36,626 nucleotides of DNA from an uncultured Clostridia bacterium (GTDB lineage Bacteria > Bacillota > Clostridia > Christensenellales > Aristaeellaceae): NCBI GenBank assembly GCA_946414315.1, contig CAMKNZ010000019.1, positions 1 through 36,626 of the forward strand, read 5' to 3'. Positions within the stretch are counted from its first letter, which is position 1; each line of letters begins with the position of its first letter. Below are positions 25,026 through 35,063 of the stretch, in pieces. A program made the translations under genes and the position numbers. The notes under the pieces were generated by a model. That model was not told where the DNA came from. It did not search any database and saw only the letters and a program-made list of their open reading frames with translations.

Positions 25026-25772
25026 ATGGATTCAGCATCAATCTTCACCGTTGTCAAAGATCCACTTGCCGGTCTGCTGGGTATTCCGGAGACCCTGACC
25101 CTCGGAACGCTCCTTCTCCGGATCGTTCTGTGCCTGATCCTGGGTGCTGTCATCGGCTGGGAGCGTTCCAACAAGCGCCATTCAGCCGGCCTTCGCACCT
25201 TTATGCTGGCTTTCCTGATCGGTACCGTTGCCGCAATCCTGGACTGCTGCATCTTCGCCGCCTCGGATAGGCGCGGGATCTTCCTCCTTTCCGCCTGTGT
25301 AATCATTGGCGCATCCATCATCGCCGTCCACTCAATGTTCTATTCCTCCCGGAATCAGATCAAAGGCCTGACAACGGCGGTGGGGCTCTGGATCTCCGTG
25401 GTCATCGGCATCGCCCTGGGCCTTGGTTTTTACACTGCCGCCCTGGTCACCTATGTTGCCCTGCTCTGTATCCTTTTCTGGTTCCCGCCTCTGGAGATGG
25501 CTTTCAACAACCGCTCCAATCACTTCGAGGTGCACCTTGAACTGACCAGCAGCGTCTGCCTGCAGGATTTTGTCACCGTCATCCGACGACTGGGCCTGCG
25601 GATCGATGAGATCGAACAGAACCCGGCCTATGTTGGCAGCGGCCTGTCCGTCTATACGATCTCCATCTCTGTTTCCAACGAGATGCTGAAAAAGTATAAG
25701 ACCCATACCGAGATCATCGAAGCTCTGAAGTCCCTTGATTATGTATACTATATTGAAGAAATGAGAGCCTGA
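25026..25772 (+). CDS. MgtC/SapB family membrane protein
   Basis: The 248-residue protein has an N-terminal membrane domain of about five helices with the family motifs GAVIGWERSNKRHSAGLRTF and GLTTAVGLW. A C-terminal cytosolic domain (about 165-248) resembles the ACT-like domain of MgtC-type proteins. Family members are linked to magnesium limitation, acid stress and membrane potential, but the molecular activity is not agreed and differs among subgroups. GGAGGTG precedes the ATG; it lies 32 bases after the antiporter gene and 18 bases before the EEP gene, so a joint role in ion homeostasis is a reasonable inference. Confidence 0.92.
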   Translation: MDSASIFTVVKDPLAGLLGIPETLTLGTLLLRIVLCLILGAVIGWERSNKRHSAGLRTFMLAFLIGTVAAILDCCIFAASDRRGIFLLSACVIIGASIIAVHSMFYSSRNQIKGLTTAVGLWISVVIGIALGLGFYTAALVTYVALLCILFWFPPLEMAFNNRSNHFEVHLELTSSVCLQDFVTVIRRLGLRIDEIEQNPAYVGSGLSVYTISISVSNEMLKKYKTHTEIIEALKSLDYVYYIEEMRA

Positions 25773-25790
25773 CCTTCCGGAGGTGGCAAG

Positions 25791-26864
25791 ATGAAAATCA
25801 TCGGAAAAGCCCTGAAAATCCTTGGCTGCCTATTGCTTGCACTTATACTCATCATCGCGGTTGCGCTCGGCGTTTTCACTGTCGCGGAATACCGGCCGGC
25901 GGACACGGAGACCGTCATCGCGGATCATGAGACTGAAGCCGTCCTTGAAACGGGAAAAGCGCTGACCATCGTCAGCTGGAACTGCGGTTACGGAGCCCTG
26001 GGCGACAACGCTGACTTCTTTATGGACGGCGGTTCCTCTGTCTATACGGCGGACCGCGACCGGGTCAGCAGCAACCTGACCGGCATCAGCGAAAAGCTTT
26101 CGGCCCTGTCTCCGGACATCATTATCCTTCAGGAAGTGGATATTAATTCTTCCCGCAGCTACGGTACAGATGAACGCAATGAGTTCCGCAAGACGCTTCC
26201 TGAAGGTGCAAGCGAAGCCTTCGCTTATAATTTCAACGCCCTGTATGTGCCTTATCCTCTTCCGCCCATCGGCCATGTGGAAAGCGGCCTGTATACCCTC
26301 AGCAGAATTCAGGCACGCACTGCAGAGCGGATCTCCCTTCCGGTACCCTTCTCCTGGCCGGTCCGCCTCGTGAACCTGAAACGCTGCCTGCTGGTCAGCC
26401 GCTATCCGGTTAAAGGCTCGGATAAGGAGCTGGTCCTGATCAACCTGCACCTGGAGGCTTATGACAGCGGCGAGGGCAAAGAGGCCCAGACCCGACAGCT
26501 GGTCTCTCTGATGCAGGCGGAATACGAAAAAGGCAATTATGTTATCGCCGGAGGCGATTTCAACCAGCGTTTCACCAACATCGACCAGTCCGCTTATCCT
26601 GTCTATGACGGTATGTGGCAGCCGGGTGAAATCGATGCGGAAGCCTTCGGCGAAGGCTTCACCCTGCTGATGGACAACACCACTCCCTCCTGCCGCTCCC
26701 TGGACAGGCCCTGGGCCGGAGAAACCGCCGAAAACTTCCAGTTCTACCTGATCGATGGTTTCATCGTTTCGGACAACGTGATTCCGGACGCGGTCGAAAC
26801 CCTGGATTTCAACTTTACCTGTTCCGACCACAACCCTGTTCGCATGACTTTCACGCTGCGGTGA
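25791..26864 (+). CDS. Membrane-anchored endonuclease/exonuclease/phosphatase (EEP) family protein
   Basis: The 357-residue protein has one N-terminal membrane segment (about residues 8-32), then an EEP domain facing outward. Motifs are IVSWNCGYG, IILQEVDINS, LINLHLEAYD, GGDFNQRF and CSDHNPVRM, which supply the metal and phosphate ligands of the DNase I/sphingomyelinase fold. Substrates of this superfamily range from nucleic acids to phospholipids and inositol phosphates, so the reaction cannot be named. GGAGGTGG precedes the ATG. It is the last gene of the GH67 operon, ended by the terminator at 26946-26976. Confidence 0.9.
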   Translation: MKIIGKALKILGCLLLALILIIAVALGVFTVAEYRPADTETVIADHETEAVLETGKALTIVSWNCGYGALGDNADFFMDGGSSVYTADRDRVSSNLTGISEKLSALSPDIIILQEVDINSSRSYGTDERNEFRKTLPEGASEAFAYNFNALYVPYPLPPIGHVESGLYTLSRIQARTAERISLPVPFSWPVRLVNLKRCLLVSRYPVKGSDKELVLINLHLEAYDSGEGKEAQTRQLVSLMQAEYEKGNYVIAGGDFNQRFTNIDQSAYPVYDGMWQPGEIDAEAFGEGFTLLMDNTTPSCRSLDRPWAGETAENFQFYLIDGFIVSDNVIPDAVETLDFNFTCSDHNPVRMTFTLR

Positions 26865-26945
26865 TTATCAGTATTTTATAAGTTCTCATATAGGTTCCCG
26901 ATCTTTTATCGATTCATACCAACCATCTTTTCCTCCGGAAATAAA

Positions 26946-26976
26946 GGAACCGGCCGCCGGCCGGTTCCGCTTTTTT
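26946..26976. terminator. Strong, probably bidirectional terminator
   Basis: A perfect ten-base stem (GGAACCGGCC / GGCCGGTTCC, loop of three, 26946-26968) is followed on the plus strand by GC and six T. On the minus strand it is followed by TTTATTT and lies just after the stop of the small gene at 26975, so it can end both convergent transcripts. Confidence 0.88.
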
Positions 26977-27265
26977 ATTTATCGTCCTCCCATCCCAGGG
27001 TGAAATACCATTCCGAGGGCTGAATATATTTGAAATTCGGTTCAAAGCTTACATCGAACCCCTGGTTCAGGTAGAGTTCCTGAAACAGTTCCCTGTGCTG
27101 CACTACATAGTGCTTCGGCGGAAAGGCAATCTTGACGGATTTCTCCCCGAGTTTCACCGCCTTCCGGATCTCCTCATTGATCCTTCCGCAGTACCAGACG
27201 CATCGGAGAGACCGGCTGCCCGGATTCTTCCTTTTGCTTTCCTCGTTAGCCTGCTGCCTGTCCAT
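26975..27265 (-). CDS. Hypothetical protein (96 aa)
   Basis: I do not recognise this family. The protein has no signal peptide or membrane helix. It starts with a charged, disordered-looking stretch (MDRQQANEESKRKNPGSRS), followed by a compact part: CVWYCGRINEEIRKAVKLG, VKIAFPPKHYVV, ELFQELYLNQGFDVSFEPN and a Trp-rich end (SEWYFTLGWEDD). The pattern looks like an alpha/beta single domain. A very good ribosome site (GGAGGAGG) precedes the ATG by six bases. It follows the M16C protease by 17 bases, so the two are probably co-transcribed. The stop lies inside the T run of the terminator at 26946-26976. Confidence 0.8.
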   Translation of the reverse strand: MDRQQANEESKRKNPGSRSLRCVWYCGRINEEIRKAVKLGEKSVKIAFPPKHYVVQHRELFQELYLNQGFDVSFEPNFKYIQPSEWYFTLGWEDDK

Positions 27266-27282
27266 TATTTCCTCCTCCCCGT

Positions 27283-30162
27283 TTACAGGTCCCTGATCGT
27301 CAGCCCTTCACATTCGCTCAGGGCGTCCTGATGGGCAACCACGCAAACTGCACCGTCTTCGCTGAAAGCGTTTAGCCAGTCAGCGCAGCGGATCAGGTCT
27401 TCCGGCTTCGCATGGAGGATCTGGAGCCTGATCTTCTCAGCCTCCTCCCGGGTATAACCGGTCATGTACCGTCCGTCCGCCAGGGAGCCTTTGTCCCGGG
27501 GGCTGAGGAGCGGATTGAGCTCGTTCAGTGCGGAAATAATATACTGGTCCATATCCTCTCCCTGCTGTGCGAAGGTATGCAGGAATTCCGCTGCATCTCC
27601 GTCCGCCTTCAGCGTTTTCGAGGGCGTCGGGTCCCGGAAGGAATAGGAGAAGATGTTGCCGCTCCGGTCCACCTGGATGCCTGCGCCGTAAGCGCCTCCC
27701 TGGACCCGTATCCGGTTCCACAGGTAGCCCAGGGTCAGAATCGAGGAAGCCAGCCACATGCTGCCCTCGAAACGCAGGCCCAGTTTCCCGAGCCGGTATC
27801 CCCTGGTCGCGAAGCCGATCTGTGCCGGGATGCGGAATCCGGTGGCCATGGGTGAATCAACTTTGTACGCCCGGTTCTCGGGGATTTTTATACCCTCAGG
27901 GAAGGCGTCAGCCAGTTTTGCCGGGAGAATCTCCTCCGTGGATGTAACGCTGATGATCATCCGGCTGCGGCAGAAAGTCTCTCTCATCATCCGCTCTGAA
28001 AGGCGGATCAGTTCCGACAGTTCCTTTTCGCTTTCCCTGGCCAGCCGGTGGATATACGCCGCCGCTGCGTCTCCGTCCAGGGCGTTCTTCACTGCATTCT
28101 CGGCGCTGAAATGGCTCAGGGCGTTCTTCACGCCGATCATATGGCCCGCGCCCAGGATCCGCTGGCGGGCAGCCAGTTCATTCTGACGAAACATTTCCGT
28201 CATCTTGTCGGTGTCTTTAAAAAGAGTGGAGGTCAGGATCTCGGCGATCAGTTCCCAGGCCTTTCCCGTGTTCTCCTCCAGGGCGCTGACAAAGGCGCAC
28301 AGATACGGTGCGCAGGTTTCATCCTGCCCCGGATCGGCCCGGGTGATAATCGTAAAACCGATGGCCCCGGTCCAGCGTTTGATTTCCTGCTGCAGTGTCC
28401 AGGCGTCGTGTTCCTTCGTCGGCAGACGGCCAAGCATCCCCGCCAGCTGGGACAGTTTTGTCAATTCTTCCAGGGTATAATCCGTCAGCAGAAAATAGGC
28501 GCGCAGATGCACAACGCCGTTACAGTTGAGCCGATGGGTCATCACGGGCACACCGCCGCAGTCCCTGACCTCTGTTTCCACCCATTCAAGCTCGATATCC
28601 GCGTCTTCCTTGCGCAGACGCGGCAGCGTTTTCAGGTCGTCCGGACTGTCCGGTGTATTCTGCCACGCTTCGATGGATGCAATCAGGCAATCATTGGCTT
28701 CTCTTTCCGCTTTCGTCCAGCTGCCGACAATCTTCTGAAGGGATTCCGCCTCCCGTCTGCGTTTTTCCTCGCCCAGGGTCCGGGAGGGTAATGTATGCAG
28801 TATGACCCGGTTTTCCGAGTTCAGAAGCATGTCCGCCGCCAGCTCGTCAAAGCGGCCTGTTTCAAGATATTCCCTCAGTTTCTTTACGACTTCCGCCGTT
28901 TCCAGCGCATCCGTCGGATCGGCGCCGTAAATCCAGTTTCCGACACAGCGGATGCAACGCCCGATCCCCTGGGGCTCATCCTCTTCCCGCAGCATATAAA
29001 CAGCCCGGTTCAGGGAAGCTTCCACCGCGTTCCGGTCAAGCCCGTCCCGGCGGATTGTTTCACCTGTTTCCTGAAGCAGGGCAAGGAGTTCCTCTTCCCG
29101 CCCGTCCGTCACATTATCCGCATGAATGGTCACCCAGCTCTGGAGCGTCGTGTCATCTACGGTGGCCGAAAGGTCCTCTGCCAGTCCCCGTTCAAGGGCG
29201 GCGCGTTTCAGCATGGCTTCGTTGCTGCCTGTCAGCACGTCGCAGATGATCCCCCTTGCCATGTTTTCCGCCCGGTCTTTCCAGGTGCCGGTAATCCGGG
29301 CAAGGGTCAGGTGTCCCCTGTTTTCCTCCTGTTCCTCCTGGCCCAGTTCATACATAATTGTGTCTTCGGATCCCACAGGAGTCTGGAAGGTATAGACCGG
29401 CAGGTCCTGCATACGTTCATACCGGTCCAGATAGGAGGCAATCAGGGAAAGCGTCTCTTCCATGGGCAGGGCGCCGTCCAGGTAGAACAGTGCGTTGGAT
29501 GGATGATAATACCGTCTGTACTGCTCGCAGAATTTTTCATACGTCAGCGAAGGAATCGCCTCGGGATCACCGCCGCTGTTATATCCGTAACAGGTGTCCG
29601 GAAACATCTGCTGCATGATCCGCCGTTCGATCAGCGTATCCGTATCACTCATGGCGCCCTTCATTTCATTGAAGACCACGCCCTTGTATACCGGCTCGCC
29701 GTTTTCGTTCCGGTCGATATGCCATCCTTCCTGACAGAATCTTTTGCGGTCTGACAGCACCTTCGGTGCGAAAACGGCATCCAGGTATACACCTGCCAGG
29801 TTCAGCAGATCCCGCGGATTCCGGCTTGCGACCGGGTACATGGTCATATCCTGGAAAGTCAGCGCGTTCAGGAAAGTGTTCATGCTGCTTTTCAGGAGTT
29901 CCACAAAAGGTTCTTTCACCGGATACTTTTCACTGCCGCACAGCACGCTGTGCTCCAGGATATGGAACACACCGGTGCTGTCCTCCGGCAGGGTGCGGAA
30001 GGTGACGGAGAATACCATGTTTTCAGCTCCGTTGTCCACCCAGAAAACCTGCGCGCCCGTCTTTTCATGTTCCAGGAGCACCGTCCTTCCGCGCAGTTCT
30101 CCGCTTTCCCGGGTTTCCAGAACGATAAAGCCGTTCAGTTTCTGGTCTTTTTCAAAAATCAT
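27283..30162 (-). CDS. M16C zinc metallopeptidase (presequence-protease/insulinase type)
   Basis: The 959-residue protein has the four-domain clam-shell architecture of the M16C (PreP/Cym1-like) group, which degrades peptides inside a closed chamber. The inverted zinc motif HILEH is at residues 67-71 (His67, Glu70, His71), with the distal ligand in VVFNEMKGAM (Glu about 166). The C-terminal half has the R/Y substrate-binding end (RVQGGAYGAGI). Length fits the family. There is no signal peptide, so it probably clears peptides in the cytoplasm. The ATG has only a weak AGG upstream. It is read divergently from the dGTPase-like gene. Confidence 0.95.
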   Translation of the reverse strand: MIFEKDQKLNGFIVLETRESGELRGRTVLLEHEKTGAQVFWVDNGAENMVFSVTFRTLPEDSTGVFHILEHSVLCGSEKYPVKEPFVELLKSSMNTFLNALTFQDMTMYPVASRNPRDLLNLAGVYLDAVFAPKVLSDRKRFCQEGWHIDRNENGEPVYKGVVFNEMKGAMSDTDTLIERRIMQQMFPDTCYGYNSGGDPEAIPSLTYEKFCEQYRRYYHPSNALFYLDGALPMEETLSLIASYLDRYERMQDLPVYTFQTPVGSEDTIMYELGQEEQEENRGHLTLARITGTWKDRAENMARGIICDVLTGSNEAMLKRAALERGLAEDLSATVDDTTLQSWVTIHADNVTDGREEELLALLQETGETIRRDGLDRNAVEASLNRAVYMLREEDEPQGIGRCIRCVGNWIYGADPTDALETAEVVKKLREYLETGRFDELAADMLLNSENRVILHTLPSRTLGEEKRRREAESLQKIVGSWTKAEREANDCLIASIEAWQNTPDSPDDLKTLPRLRKEDADIELEWVETEVRDCGGVPVMTHRLNCNGVVHLRAYFLLTDYTLEELTKLSQLAGMLGRLPTKEHDAWTLQQEIKRWTGAIGFTIITRADPGQDETCAPYLCAFVSALEENTGKAWELIAEILTSTLFKDTDKMTEMFRQNELAARQRILGAGHMIGVKNALSHFSAENAVKNALDGDAAAAYIHRLARESEKELSELIRLSERMMRETFCRSRMIISVTSTEEILPAKLADAFPEGIKIPENRAYKVDSPMATGFRIPAQIGFATRGYRLGKLGLRFEGSMWLASSILTLGYLWNRIRVQGGAYGAGIQVDRSGNIFSYSFRDPTPSKTLKADGDAAEFLHTFAQQGEDMDQYIISALNELNPLLSPRDKGSLADGRYMTGYTREEAEKIRLQILHAKPEDLIRCADWLNAFSEDGAVCVVAHQDALSECEGLTIRDL

Positions 30163-30214
30163 GTGCGGAAACCTGCCTTCGCAGGCGCCTTTCTGTCAGA
30201 ATGATCGCAGAATC

Positions 30215-30242
30215 ATTGTAGCGGTTTCAAATTCCTTGTCAA
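30215..30242 (-). promoter_or_regulatory. Sigma-70 promoter of the M16C gene
   Basis: Minus-strand TTGACA (30237-30242, perfect) and TACAAT (30215-30220) are separated by 16 bases. The -35 box sits in the 11-base palindrome CCTTGTCAAGG (centred near 30239). I see no equally good promoter for the divergent gene at 30322; only a TATTAT at 30268-30273 is a candidate -10. Confidence 0.65.
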
Positions 30243-30321
30243 GGCAGGAATTCCGGGGTTTGTGTTGTATTATTACTGTGCGGGCAACAGCCCGCCTGTA
30301 TCCGGAAAGGGGGTTCTGGCC

Positions 30322-31326
30322 ATGACGATCCGTGAGAGGCAGGAACAGCAGGAAAAAGCTCTGCTGGCGCCCTGGGCTGCCCGTTCTGCCGAAACCGCCG
30401 GCCGGGACATGCCCGTTACCCCCTGTGATCTGCGGACGGAATATCAGCGGGACCGGGACCGTATAATACACTGCAAATCCTTCCGCCGCCTGAAGTTCAA
30501 GACCCAGGTCTTTCTCTCCCCGGAAGGGGACCACTACCGGACCCGGCTTACCCATACGCTTGAAGTTTCCCAGGTGGCCAGGACGCTCGCTCGCTCCCTC
30601 CGCCTGAACGAGGACCTGACGGAAGCCATCGCCCTGGGTCATGACCTGGGCCATACGCCCTACGGTCATATCGGGGAACGCACGCTGAACGATCTCCTTC
30701 CGGAAGGATTCCGGCACAATGAGCAGAGTCTCCGGGTAGTCGAAGTACTGGAGAACCGCGGCGAAGGCCTGAACCTGACGAAAGAAGTCCGCCAGGGAAT
30801 CCTTTCCCATTCCGGTAAAACTGAACCGGCCACCGTGGAGGCGGAATGCGTCCGTCGGGCAGACCGGATCGCCTACCTGAACCACGATCTGGACGATGCA
30901 CTGCGCGCCGGCATCCTGAAACCCTTCGAGCTTCCGGAAGACTGCCTGCATATTCTCGGCCACAGCCACAGGGAGCGGATCAATACCATGATCACCGATA
31001 TTGTCTCCCGCAGTGAAGATCAGCCGCATCTTTCCATGAGCGAACCGGTGGAGACTGCGATGAACGGCCTGCGCGAATTCATGTTCGACCGGGTTTACAG
31101 GGATGGATGGCGGGATCCGGAAGAAGCCCGCTGCGACTATGTACTCCGGCACCTGTTCGAATACTACTGCGAGCATCCCGGAGAAATGCCGGAAGAATTC
31201 GTCATGATCGGCTACCGGGACGGTACCGAGCGCAGCGTCTGCGATTTCCTTTCCTGCATGACCGACCGCTATGCCACCCGTAAATTCCAGGAACTGTTCG
31301 TACCTTCCGCCTTCCCGGCGTTTTAA
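30322..31326 (+). CDS. dgt: dGTPase-like HD-domain phosphohydrolase
   Basis: The 334-residue protein belongs to the short form of the dNTP triphosphohydrolase family, which splits dNTPs into nucleoside and triphosphate. The HD metal motifs are visible: RLTHTLEVSQVA (His about 78), ALGHDLGHTPYGH (His107, Asp108) and, downstream, ADRIAYLNHDLDDA. The blocks RTEYQRDRDRIIHCKSFRRL and GDHYRTRLTHT are typical. The start is the ATG at 30322, with AAAGGGGG about eight bases upstream; the frame is open 20 codons further but without a ribosome site. Being next to dnaG is common in Clostridia and fits nucleotide-pool control at replication. Confidence 0.93.
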   Translation: MTIRERQEQQEKALLAPWAARSAETAGRDMPVTPCDLRTEYQRDRDRIIHCKSFRRLKFKTQVFLSPEGDHYRTRLTHTLEVSQVARTLARSLRLNEDLTEAIALGHDLGHTPYGHIGERTLNDLLPEGFRHNEQSLRVVEVLENRGEGLNLTKEVRQGILSHSGKTEPATVEAECVRRADRIAYLNHDLDDALRAGILKPFELPEDCLHILGHSHRERINTMITDIVSRSEDQPHLSMSEPVETAMNGLREFMFDRVYRDGWRDPEEARCDYVLRHLFEYYCEHPGEMPEEFVMIGYRDGTERSVCDFLSCMTDRYATRKFQELFVPSAFPAF

Positions 31327-31380
31327 GCCTCCATTCTTCTGTTTACATTTATCCGCTGAAAAGAAAGGTGATTTCCATCC

Positions 31381-33147
31381 ATGTCCTCCCGTTACCCTGC
31401 CGCCTGGCTGGATGAGCTTCGAAGCCGGTCTGACATCGTACAGATCATATCCGGTTATGTGGCGCTGAATAAAAAAGGCCGGAAATACTGGGGCCTGTGT
31501 CCGTTTCACGGCGAAAAGACCCCTTCTTTTTCCGTGGACGGAGAACATCAGCTGTATTACTGTTTCGGCTGCAAAGCGGGCGGGAACGTTTTTCATTTCT
31601 ATATGGAAATGGAACATTGCACATTCAGCGAAGCTGTCACTCAGCTTGCCGAACGGGCGCATATGACGCTTCCGGAACTGGAGCGGGATGAGGATTACGA
31701 ACGCCGCCGCACCCAGCGGGAGCGCCTGCTCGCCGCCAATAAGGAAGCCGCCAGGTATTATCACGAAACGCTGTTCACCCCTGCGGGCGCTGCTTCTCTT
31801 GCATACCTGCGGCGACGCGGACTCAGCGACGGAGTGATCCGGAAATTCGGCCTGGGTGCTTCCCCGGACGAGTGGAGTGTGCTGAGCGACCGCCTGATGG
31901 AAAAGGGCTTCACACTGGATGAACTGACCCTGGCGGGCCTGACGGTCCGGAAAAAGTCCGAAACTGGCAAAGACCGGTATTTTGATATGTTCCGCAGCAG
32001 GGCCATGTTTCCGATTATCGACGCTTATGGCAATGTGCTTGCTTTCGGCGGCCGAACCCTTGAAAAGCGGGAGCCGAAGTATCTGAACACAGCCGATACG
32101 CCGGTATTCAACAAACGCAAAGGCGTATTCGCTGCCAATCTTCTTCGCCAGCAGCGCCATCTGGACCGGGTAATCCTGGTGGAAGGCTACATGGACGTTG
32201 TCAGCCTGACGCAGTTCGGCGTGGAAGGCGTCTGCGCAACCCTCGGCACCGCATTGACCGCCGAACAGGCCCGTTTGCTGAAACGCTTTGCCCCGCAGGT
32301 ATACCTTGGCTATGACGGTGATTCTGCCGGCCAGCACGCGATTCTCCGGGGACTGGAAATTCTGGAACAGGAAAACGTTCCCGCCCGGGTACTTGATTTC
32401 CCGGACGGTCTGGATCCGGACGAATTCATCCGCCGGGACGGAGCAGAAGGTTTCCGGAATCTTCCGGCCATCTCCCCCGCTGCTTACCGTCTTCGCCGGC
32501 TGAAAGAGCAGTTTGATCTTTCCGCTCAGGACGGACGGCTCGCTTATGCCCGGAGTGCATCCGAGATTGTGTCAGCCGTCGATCCTCTGGAACGGGATGT
32601 GCTTCTCAGCCAGCTTTCCCTGGAAACCGGATTCTCCCGGGAAACCCTGACGGAGCAGATGAAACTGTCCGTTCGGAAAGACGCCGTCCGGACATCTGAA
32701 ACGGTTGCCCGTCCCCGGACGTCCGTTCGGACTGTTACCGGAGAGGCTGTTTCCGATGATATAAAAGCGCAGGAACTGCTCCTCAGCCTGTTTGCCTCCG
32801 GCAAGATCCCGAAAGATATGATCGAAGAAAAGGATTTTGACGATGACGAGTTGAAATCATTATACAGGGAACTGGCAGCCGGGGCTTCCCCCGCATCCCT
32901 GCCTGATCTTGCGCCGGACGATGCCTCCCGTTCCCGTTACACGCGCCTCCTGCTCATGCCTGCCTCCGGCAGCACGGATGAGATGATTTCCATGGCAAAC
33001 GATTGTCTTGTCCGGATCCGCAGGACCAAGCTCGAAAACCGATACGAAGAACTGTCACAGGAAATTTCCTCCGCCGCAGGAGAACGGTTGTCTGCTCTCC
33101 TGCAGGAAGCCCGGGAGATCTCCGATAAGCTGAAAAAGCTGAAATGA
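31381..33147 (+). CDS. dnaG: DNA primase
   Basis: DnaG makes RNA primers for DNA replication. The 588-residue protein has the CHC2 zinc finger at the N-terminus (Cys40, His43, Cys61, Cys64) and the RNA polymerase-like core. TOPRIM motifs are LVEGYMDV (Glu about 268) and GYDGDSAGQHA (Asp312, Asp314), with the FGGR block before them. The C-terminal region, from about residue 430, is the helical helicase-binding part and is divergent, as usual. AAGGTGA precedes the ATG. The gene lies 54 bases after dgt and 72 bases before rpoD, the classical macromolecular-synthesis order. Confidence 0.97.
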   Translation: MSSRYPAAWLDELRSRSDIVQIISGYVALNKKGRKYWGLCPFHGEKTPSFSVDGEHQLYYCFGCKAGGNVFHFYMEMEHCTFSEAVTQLAERAHMTLPELERDEDYERRRTQRERLLAANKEAARYYHETLFTPAGAASLAYLRRRGLSDGVIRKFGLGASPDEWSVLSDRLMEKGFTLDELTLAGLTVRKKSETGKDRYFDMFRSRAMFPIIDAYGNVLAFGGRTLEKREPKYLNTADTPVFNKRKGVFAANLLRQQRHLDRVILVEGYMDVVSLTQFGVEGVCATLGTALTAEQARLLKRFAPQVYLGYDGDSAGQHAILRGLEILEQENVPARVLDFPDGLDPDEFIRRDGAEGFRNLPAISPAAYRLRRLKEQFDLSAQDGRLAYARSASEIVSAVDPLERDVLLSQLSLETGFSRETLTEQMKLSVRKDAVRTSETVARPRTSVRTVTGEAVSDDIKAQELLLSLFASGKIPKDMIEEKDFDDDELKSLYRELAAGASPASLPDLAPDDASRSRYTRLLLMPASGSTDEMISMANDCLVRIRRTKLENRYEELSQEISSAAGERLSALLQEAREISDKLKKLK

Positions 33148-33219
33148 ACCATGCTTCCCGGATAAAATGTCTTTCCGGGGCCGACCGGCTTTGTGCCGCA
33201 CCAGAAGGAGAGGATTCCA

Positions 33220-34341
<1,122 letters not shown>

Positions 34342-34343
34342 TC

Positions 34344-35063
34344 ATGTCACGTACAATCATGCTGGATGCCCGTCTGTCCCTCGCCTACGATCTCTATGAT
34401 CCCTGCGAACTGGCCGCGGACATCGGAACAGACCATGCACATTTACCGGCCGCGCTCCTGCAGCGCGGCCGCTGTCAGCATATGATCCTGACAGACCTGA
34501 GCGAAAGCGCCCTCCGCAACGCAAGAGACGAGATGATCCGCCTCCGCCTGACGGACCGGGTCAGCCTCCGCCGTGGGAACGGTCTCTCGCCGATTTCGGA
34601 AAAATGCGGGATGATCTCGGTGACCGGCATGGGCGGACGGACCGTCAGGGATATCCTGCTGTCCGGAAAAGAAAAGCTGCAGGGTGCTTCGCTGATTCTG
34701 TCCGCCCATACGGATCTCCCGCTGATCCGTGAAGCCGTCAGCCTGATCGGCTATCATACGGACCGGGAGGAGCCCTGTTTCTCTGCCGGACGGTTTTACC
34801 TTGTCCTGCGCGCCCGTCCCGGCGCCCGTACCATGACTGAAAAGGAACTCCGTCTGGGCGGTCCGCTGTTTGAGTCTGCTTCAGATCAGCTGATCCCTTA
34901 CCTGAAACGCCGGCGGGAAGTGCTTGAAAACAGTCTGAAGGGACTACTCAGTGCAGAATCGCCGGACCGGGTCCTGATCGGACAGGTCCGTGAAGACATC
35001 TGCGCTTATGATGATTTTATTGAGAAAGGACTGAATCCCCATGACAGTTCAGCATCTGTATGA
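34344..35063 (+). CDS. trmK: tRNA (adenine(22)-N1)-methyltransferase
   Basis: TrmK methylates A22 in the D-loop region of some tRNAs using S-adenosylmethionine. The 239-residue protein has the Rossmann-type motif I ELAADIGTDHAHLP, motif II ILTDLSESALRNAR and the family block VTGMGGRTVRDIL. The C-terminal part is the coiled helical arm. The ATG lies two bases after the rpoD stop with no strong ribosome site, so coupled translation is likely. The order rpoD-trmK-nif3-like is standard in Bacillota. Confidence 0.94.
   Translation: MSRTIMLDARLSLAYDLYDPCELAADIGTDHAHLPAALLQRGRCQHMILTDLSESALRNARDEMIRLRLTDRVSLRRGNGLSPISEKCGMISVTGMGGRTVRDILLSGKEKLQGASLILSAHTDLPLIREAVSLIGYHTDREEPCFSAGRFYLVLRARPGARTMTEKELRLGGPLFESASDQLIPYLKRRREVLENSLKGLLSAESPDRVLIGQVREDICAYDDFIEKGLNPHDSSASV

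Noticed and set aside
30196-32337. 713-codon minus-strand frame opposite dgt and dnaG
   Set aside because: Both opposite genes are complete with catalytic motifs; the frame shows no protein family.
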